Shown here piece by piece: positions 58,452 to 64,000 of a DNA stretch of 64,000 bases. Numbering within the stretch: position 1 is the stretch's first letter; the number at the start of each line of letters is the position of its first letter. Position numbers and translations under genes: made by a program. The notes beneath the pieces were generated by a model, which saw nothing but the letters and a program-made list of their open reading frames with translations, searched no databases and was not told the DNA's origin. The DNA is taken from contig NZ_CP092190.1 of the NCBI RefSeq assembly GCF_022344005.1, positions 1,528,501 to 1,592,500 of the forward strand, written 5' to 3'. The stretch comes from Deinococcus sp. KNUC1210 (GTDB lineage: Bacteria; Deinococcota; Deinococci; Deinococcales; Deinococcaceae).

Positions 58452-61233
58452 TCAATACCTCCAGCTCGCGGACGGATCCGTTACAGCGGCACGTTGTTCG
58501 CCGTCCCAGGTGAAGCGGTACATCTGGGTGGTTTCTCCGGCCTTCAGCGTGCCGTTCAGAGAGGGCCTGTCGCCTTGAAGCGTGGCTCCCTGAGGCAGTG
58601 GATCAGTCAGCTCAAATTCATTCAGGTCAGTGGGCGTGGTGAGGATCAGCTGTACGGTGTATTGTTGCCCATTGACATAAACAATTTTCTGAACGCTCAG
58701 GTCACCCATCGTCAGAGTGGTGCGGCGCAGAACCTGCACGTCGCCCGAGACAGGAGCGAGCGGGAAATCGACACTCGTCAGGCCACGCACATACACCGTC
58801 TGGGTGCCGCTCAGGCCGCCTTCGTATACCCGGTCTTCGGGCAGATACGGCACCGATGCCGGATCGAGGCGCAGCGCGTGGCTCCCGAAAGGCACGCTGG
58901 CGAAGTGATAGCGGCCATCGTTGTCGGTCAGCGCGACGCGTCCACCGGCCAGAATCACGCGGGCACGCGCCATCGGGATGTCTTTATCCTTCCCGAAATC
59001 GTAGTTGCCGTCGTGGTTGCGGTCGAGGTACACATAGCCCACGATGTCGCCCAGCGGTGCGAAGTTCAGCGGCGTGGCCTTGACGGTCGCCGTAGCAGTA
59101 TTGCTTGAGATCGCGGTGGCATTGTTGCCGTTGCCCGATACCACCACGACATTCACCAGGGTTCCGACGGCGTCGGGAGTGACGCGCACGGCGTATGTCA
59201 CCTTGATCTGGCCGCTGGCCGGTATGGTCAGACCACTCCAGGTCAGGACCTGTCCGTTCACGGTGGGGTCTGCCAGGGCCACATCTGCCAGGGTGCTGGT
59301 GCCAGCGATGTACAGCAGGCCAGCGGGCAAAGTGTCGGTAATCACGCCACCGGTCAGCGCCGTGGTCGGCGAGGTGTTGCGGATCGTCAGGGTGTAGGTG
59401 AGGCGATCACCGAAGGTCGCCTGCGGCGTATTGACCGCCTTGGTGATGACGAGGGTGGCCGACCAGATCGGCGTCTTGACCTCGTTGGAAATGATCTGCT
59501 GGGGCACTTCAGCGGTGGTGAGCGTAAAGGAGTTCACCAGGTTCTGTCCGTCGACTGCCTGCGCCGAAACGGTCGTGACCAGGGTCACGGTGCGGGTTTC
59601 GCCGGGTTGCAGCGTGCCCAGCTTCCAGGTCACGGTGCGGGTGGCGCTGTCGTAGCTGCCGCCGTCGGAAGCGCTGACAAAGGTGTGGGCCGCCGAGAGC
59701 GTGTCCTGTGCCAGTGCCGCCGTCAGGGCGTGGGTGTAGGGGTTCTTGATCGACAGACTGTACGTCACGGTATCGCCGATCTTGACCGTGCCGGTGGTCG
59801 TGGTGGTCTTGGTCAGGACCGGCAGGCCACCTTCGATGTTGGTCACGATATCGGTGGTGGCGTTTGTCTCGCCCCGGTCGCCCGTGGTGGTGAGCAGTGC
59901 CTGAAGGACCGTGCTGCCGTCCTGGGGGGTGTAGCACACGCGCACCGGCACGCTCTGGCCCGGCTGCAACGTCACCGGCTGCACGAAGGGAGTGCCGTCG
60001 AGGTTGAAGTAGGCGGCGGTGGCCTGCCCCTTGCTGTAGCTCAGGCTCAGCTTGAAGTTGTCGGTGACATTGCCGGTGTTCTTGAGGGTATGGTCGAGGC
60101 AGACCGGCTGCCCGACCACTCCGAACGGCACCGACTGGCTGTCGGCGGGGGTCCCTTCGGGGACTTCCGCGTTACCGATCGGCCCAATTGCCACAGCGGG
60201 CGTGTAGTGCACGTCCAGATTGGCACTGCCGGGCACGCTGATGTTGTTGCCCGTGGCAACGGCGGTGTTGGTGAAGGTCTTGTTCTCGGCTGTTGGGCCC
60301 GCCACCATCTGGAAGGTCAGAATCAGGCTCTGGGCGGGTTCCAGGCTGGCGACGCCTGCACGTACTGCCTTCACGGCGACCGGTTCGGTGCTACTGAAGG
60401 TGCTCAGATCACCGCTGTACTCCGGCGAAATCGCGGTCACGCCGCTGGCGGTTCCCTCGGTGCGGGCGGTGGCACTCCCCTTCACGAAGGTCAGGCCCTG
60501 AGCGGCCAGCGTATCGAGCGCATCGGTCAGCATCAGCGCTCTGGATGCGCCCTGACCGGAATTCTTGGCCACCACGGTCACGGTGGTGGTATCGCCGGGC
60601 TTGATCAGCGTGGGCGAGAAGGTCTTCAGCACCGAGATGACCGGCGGCTGCCCGACGCGCACGCGGGCAATATTGTTGCTGTCGCCAGCCGAACCGTCGG
60701 CACACGCTGCAACCAGATTGACGAAGGCGTCTCCACGGCTGGCGTCGTTGGTGGTGACGACCAGGAAGACCGTCGCCTTGGCGTTGGCAGCCAGCTTCAC
60801 GCTGCCGATAGAGGTCGCCGCTTCGGCACTGTCGAGCACGCCGTTGTTGTTGGCGTCGAGGTACATCTTCAGGCCGGTGGGCGTGAAAGCCGAGGCCGCG
60901 TCTGTCAGGCTGCTCAGCGTATAGGTGTTCTCGGTGTTGCCGGTATTCAGTACCTGGTACGTGAAGGTGGTGTTTTCAGCGGGCAGCAGCGTGGCACTCT
61001 GTCCGGGCGCATCGACCGTGCCGTCGGGCGTCACGACGACCGAGCAGACAGGTGACACCGTGGCACTGACCGTATTGGACAGCACCGAGATGGGCGGCTG
61101 GCCAGGATTGACCGAATTGGCGGTCCCGATGGCCTGATTGGTGATCTTCGTTCCAGCGGGCGTACCTGTTGCCGAGGCCAGGCCCAACGAGGCGATCAGA
61201 GCAAATGTAGAGAGAGAGAGAAAGCCGACTCAC
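58452..61233 (-). CDS. DUF11/SdrD-B-like secreted protein with out-of-frame signal peptide
   Basis: About 927 residues if repaired. RBS AGGAGG precedes a GTG at 61233, which reads MSRLSLSL and then leaves the frame of the body. A (CT)6 tract (61209-61220) sits in the codons for the signal-peptide core. Adding one CT, or removing one T from the run before it, gives MSRLSLSLSTFALIASLGLA, a good signal peptide that continues into TPAGTKITNQAIGTA. The body has DUF11 repeats (ISVLKTFSPTLIKPGD, LVITKAVNTPQATFGD) and an SdrD-B-like domain near the end (GYVYLDRNHDGNYDFGKD, DNDGRYHFASVPFG). A downstream TTG (61187) would give a body without signal peptide. Stop precedes the next gene by one base. Confidence 0.8.
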
Positions 61234-61453
61234 AGTACCTCCTGAGATGAAGCATCGTAAAAAAGCAGAGGGGATTTAGAAAGGAGGATCATGAAAGAGA
61301 AGTTCTGCGAACGTCCTGCCTAACAGTCGAGAGAAGGGGAAGGAGAAATGCCGTTTAGAACTCAAAAGAAGCAAGCTGAAAAACGTTCTGATGTTGGAAG
61401 CTGACAGTAAAAACAGATGATGAAAAGCAGATGTGCAGAGACGGTCTAAGAAG

Positions 61454-61487
61454 AAGTGCGCCCCACCACACAGGATAGGGCGCACTT
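61454..61487 (-). terminator. Terminator after the first DUF11 gene
   Basis: AAGTGCGCCC (61454-61463) pairs with GGGCGCACTT (61478-61487). It follows the stop of the gene at 61496 by about 9 bases on the minus strand. Confidence 0.65.
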
Positions 61488-61495
61488 GAAGAGGC

Positions 61496-63790
61496 TTACT
61501 TGACGGTGTTGTTGATGGTGAGTTCGATGGTGGCTCCGGCAGGAACCTGATCGGCGGCGGTGATAGTGCCGCTGTTGTCGGTATCGACGGCAACCAGGAT
61601 GCCGTTGACACTCAGGTCGGTGCCCGCAGCCGGAGCAGTGGTGCTCCAGCTCGCGCCGTTGTCGATGCTGTAGTAGGCAGCAACGTTGACCAGCGCGGGG
61701 GTCTGCCCGCTGAAGCCCGTCAGAGCCACGCTGGCCGACACGAAGGTGGTGGTCGTGAAGGCGTTGTTGGTCTTCGGGTCGCTGAGCATGAAGTTGTAGA
61801 CGCTGGCGTTATAGGTGTTGGTGGCCAGAATCTTGTAGTTCAGGGCCTGGCCGGGCTTGGCAGTCTGGGCACCACTTGCGTAGGCTGCACCCGCCGCGCT
61901 CTGAGTCTTGACAACCGTGATACCGCCGGTGTAGGCAACCTGAATCTGGTCATTCACGTCGGTCATGGTGATGGTGCTGTAGTTACCGACGGCGGTCTGC
62001 GTCAGGACCGGGTTGGGGTTGCTGCCGGTCGTGCCAGTGGTGGCTGCTGCCGTAGAAGGCACGTCCACGATGGCGTAGACTGTCTGATTGCCGCCCGCCG
62101 ACACCAGGGGGGTGATGTACGTACCGGCAGTTGCGCCGCTGGGCAGTGGGTTGCCGCTGGCATCCACATAACGAACTGTGACGGTGGTCGTGGTACCGTC
62201 TTTGTTCTTGATCGGCACAGTGCCGCTCAGGGTGTAGGTGTCGCCGTACTGACCATTGTTGTCGATGATCATCGGGAAGACAGCAGTGCTGTCGGTGGCC
62301 GTGCCGGTACTGGGCGCACCGCTCGCAGCCGTAGTGCCGGGAACGACGACCTGAGCTGCGTTGGCAGGCCCGACCAGCGTGCGGTCAGCCACCGTGCCAG
62401 AGGCGGGCACGTCACCGAACGCCGCAGCGTCGGGCTTGATGGTATCGGTGGTGGTGCCGTTGGGCGTCACGTCAGAGTCGTTGCTGGAATCCGCACCCAC
62501 CGTGACCGTAACGGCAGCGGGGCTGTCTACGGTAGTGGTGTTGTTGTTGGGGTTGGAGTCGGGGTACGTGACCACGGTGCGGTAGGGCACACTGCCGCCG
62601 CCAGCCGGGATGGTGACATACGGGTAGACCTTGCCGTCGGTGTTCGTCCAGGTGGGCAGGGGGTTGCCGCTGGTGTCGGTGAAGCTAACCGTCACGCCGC
62701 CGGGCAGGGTGAAGGTGCCGTTTCCGTTGTTAACAGTGCCCGCGTCGGTGGGGAACAGGCTGAGGTGCGCTTCTGCCGGGGTGGTACCACTAACTGGCGT
62801 GGAGGCGACATTGTTGAAGGTCACGACGTCGGGCGTGGTGTTGGCATCGGCGGGCGGGTAAGCGATCTGGCTGTTGCCCGACACGACAATCGCGGTGCTG
62901 GGGCTGGTCGGATCAGTGTAACCGGGGCCCGTGGGATCGAGGGGATCAGTGGGCGTGCCGGGATTTGTGACAGGGTTGGTGGGCGTACCGCCGCCAGCGG
63001 TGCCGGGGTTGGCGGTGGGGGGCGTTACCACGGTGGTGCCGGGGGTGGTGGGGGTCGTCGGGTTGACCGGATCGGTGGGCACCGTGGGGAAGTTGGCCAC
63101 GGTAGGGGTGAAAATGGTGGCCTTGGTGAACTCCAGGTCGCTGTTGACCGGAGACGTTGCGGGCGGGTTAACGTTGGTAGACTCGTCGACAGCCGAGTAG
63201 GCATTACCGCTGACCGTGCCAGCAGGCGCAGTACCGTGAGGGCTGGCCGAGTACGTCGTGCCGACAACGGCAGTAGTCGGAATGACCATGCGCTGCACGA
63301 TGGCGACTTGCCCGCCGACCGGCACCGTCACCGAGGTGATCGGGGTGGTGAAGCTGGTATCGCTGGCGAGGTAGTACTTAACGCTGGTGGGTGCATTGGC
63401 GCTACCAGTGGTGTCGGGGGCCAGGTTGATGACGTAGTTGTCGATGTTGCTGTTGTTGACGACGGTATAGGCGGTGTCAACGTTGGCTCCGGGCAGGATA
63501 CCCGTCTTGTCGTAGGACGTGGCAGGTGCGCTCGCGGTGGTGCCGTCGGTGCTGCCGTCCGTGTACACGATGTCGAAGCCGGTTACGGGCAGCACGGTGG
63601 TGCTCACGGTGTTGGAGGTGACAGAGGTTCCTGCCGTATTGGTGCTGGGGTCGGTAAAGGTAGCGGTGGCGGTGTTGGTGATGGCGGTTCCGGCAGTGGT
63701 GCCAGCGCTAGTACCCGTGGGGGTGGCAGCCGAGGCTGCACCGGTTGCCATAGCGACCATCAGAGCAAGAAGTTTATAGCTGGTTTTCAC
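61496..63790 (-). CDS. Secreted DUF11-type repeat protein, 764 aa
   Basis: The GTG start at 63790 has AGGAGATCTT before it and gives the signal peptide [20 protein letters not shown]; the frame is open to 63841 but needs no extension. The mature part opens [20 protein letters not shown], very similar to the start of the protein at 58452. A Pro/Thr/Gly-rich repeat region ([18 protein letters not shown]) follows, and the C-terminal DUF11 domain has [15 protein letters not shown] and [10 protein letters not shown]. Probably a surface protein of the same family as its neighbours. Confidence 0.85.
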   Translation of the reverse strand: MKTSYKLLALMVAMATGAASAATPTGTSAGTTAGTAITNTATATFTDPSTNTAGTSVTSNTVSTTVLPVTGFDIVYTDGSTDGTTASAPATSYDKTGILPGANVDTAYTVVNNSNIDNYVINLAPDTTGSANAPTSVKYYLASDTSFTTPITSVTVPVGGQVAIVQRMVIPTTAVVGTTYSASPHGTAPAGTVSGNAYSAVDESTNVNPPATSPVNSDLEFTKATIFTPTVANFPTVPTDPVNPTTPTTPGTTVVTPPTANPGTAGGGTPTNPVTNPGTPTDPLDPTGPGYTDPTSPSTAIVVSGNSQIAYPPADANTTPDVVTFNNVASTPVSGTTPAEAHLSLFPTDAGTVNNGNGTFTLPGGVTVSFTDTSGNPLPTWTNTDGKVYPYVTIPAGGGSVPYRTVVTYPDSNPNNNTTTVDSPAAVTVTVGADSSNDSDVTPNGTTTDTIKPDAAAFGDVPASGTVADRTLVGPANAAQVVVPGTTAASGAPSTGTATDSTAVFPMIIDNNGQYGDTYTLSGTVPIKNKDGTTTTVTVRYVDASGNPLPSGATAGTYITPLVSAGGNQTVYAIVDVPSTAAATTGTTGSNPNPVLTQTAVGNYSTITMTDVNDQIQVAYTGGITVVKTQSAAGAAYASGAQTAKPGQALNYKILATNTYNASVYNFMLSDPKTNNAFTTTTFVSASVALTGFSGQTPALVNVAAYYSIDNGASWSTTAPAAGTDLSVNGILVAVDTDNSGTITAADQVPAGATIELTINNTVK

Positions 63791-64000
63791 AAGATCTCCT
63801 GTACAGCAAAGGCGAGAGGGCGAAACATGACCGAAAAGCACGAGGTAGACAGTAGAGAAGCACCTTGCGGCGCAGCATGGCTCCCACCCGTATCGCCGCC
63901 ACAGCGTGCGGTAATCAGACGCAGAAGCGGCAACCGGTTCATGGGGTCTCCTTTGGGGTATGAACCAGCACCCCGATGAGATGACAACCGACGTCGTTCC
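63791..64000. other. Window edge, upstream of the secreted protein gene
   Basis: 210 bases without a supported gene; it should hold the promoter of the gene starting at 63790. A minus-strand 66-codon frame (63787-63987) overlaps that start and has no clear protein features. Confidence 0.4.

Overview
The window is high-GC bacterial DNA, very probably a Deinococcus chromosome. The evidence is the housekeeping gene set (ruvC, a HesB/IscA family gene, mgsA, an FTCD_C protein, VUT transporter), several starts with little or no leader, and a cluster of giant secreted DUF11-type proteins next to an outer-membrane barrel protein. Genus is an inference from overall character, not from a marker gene.

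Region 1 (1-14800) is chromosomal: an arsenate reductase/LMW phosphatase, an M20 peptidase, two small ORFs, ruvC, a peptide/nickel-type ABC transporter (binding protein and two permeases, the second frameshifted), a HesB/IscA protein, an M24 peptidase, a PadR regulator, a VOC protein, a MarR-DHA2 efflux operon, an SDR, a decayed DIP1984-like gene, and mgsA overlapping a cyclodeaminase-like gene.

Region 2 (14949-41538) is a 26.6 kb integrated element in the 3' end of a tRNA-Met(CAU) gene. A 62-bp direct repeat of the tRNA 3' part flanks it (14887-14948 and 41477-41538), and a tyrosine integrase sits just inside the left end. It carries an SF3/D5-like ATPase, a very divergent family A DNA polymerase, and a dense defence cargo. 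One block on the minus strand is fully overlapping or nearly so: DUF1156 methylase > DUF499 ATPase > McrC > McrB > polymerase-like protein. A second minus-strand block is SNF2/DUF3883 helicase > PLD nuclease > AlbA_2 (Schlafen-like) protein. A NERD-DUF697 membrane nuclease and small unknown genes lie near the right end. The DUF499 gene has two one-base frameshifts, so the system may be broken, or the assembly may carry homopolymer errors.

Region 3 (41540-47260) is chromosomal again: a Sir2 deacylase, a cysteine-desulfurase-like class V aminotransferase, a lipoprotein, a VUT/queuosine-precursor-type transporter and a ChlI/MoxR-like AAA+ ATPase.

Region 4 (47460-63790) is a run of four very large exported proteins on the minus strand. 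They are rich in Thr, Ser, Gly and Asn and built from DUF11/prealbumin-like repeats. One ends in a C-terminal beta-barrel and is translationally coupled to a DUF11/SdrD-B-like protein, which suggests a cell-surface assembly. The signal peptide of one member contains a (CT)6 tract that puts it out of frame, a possible phase-variation switch.
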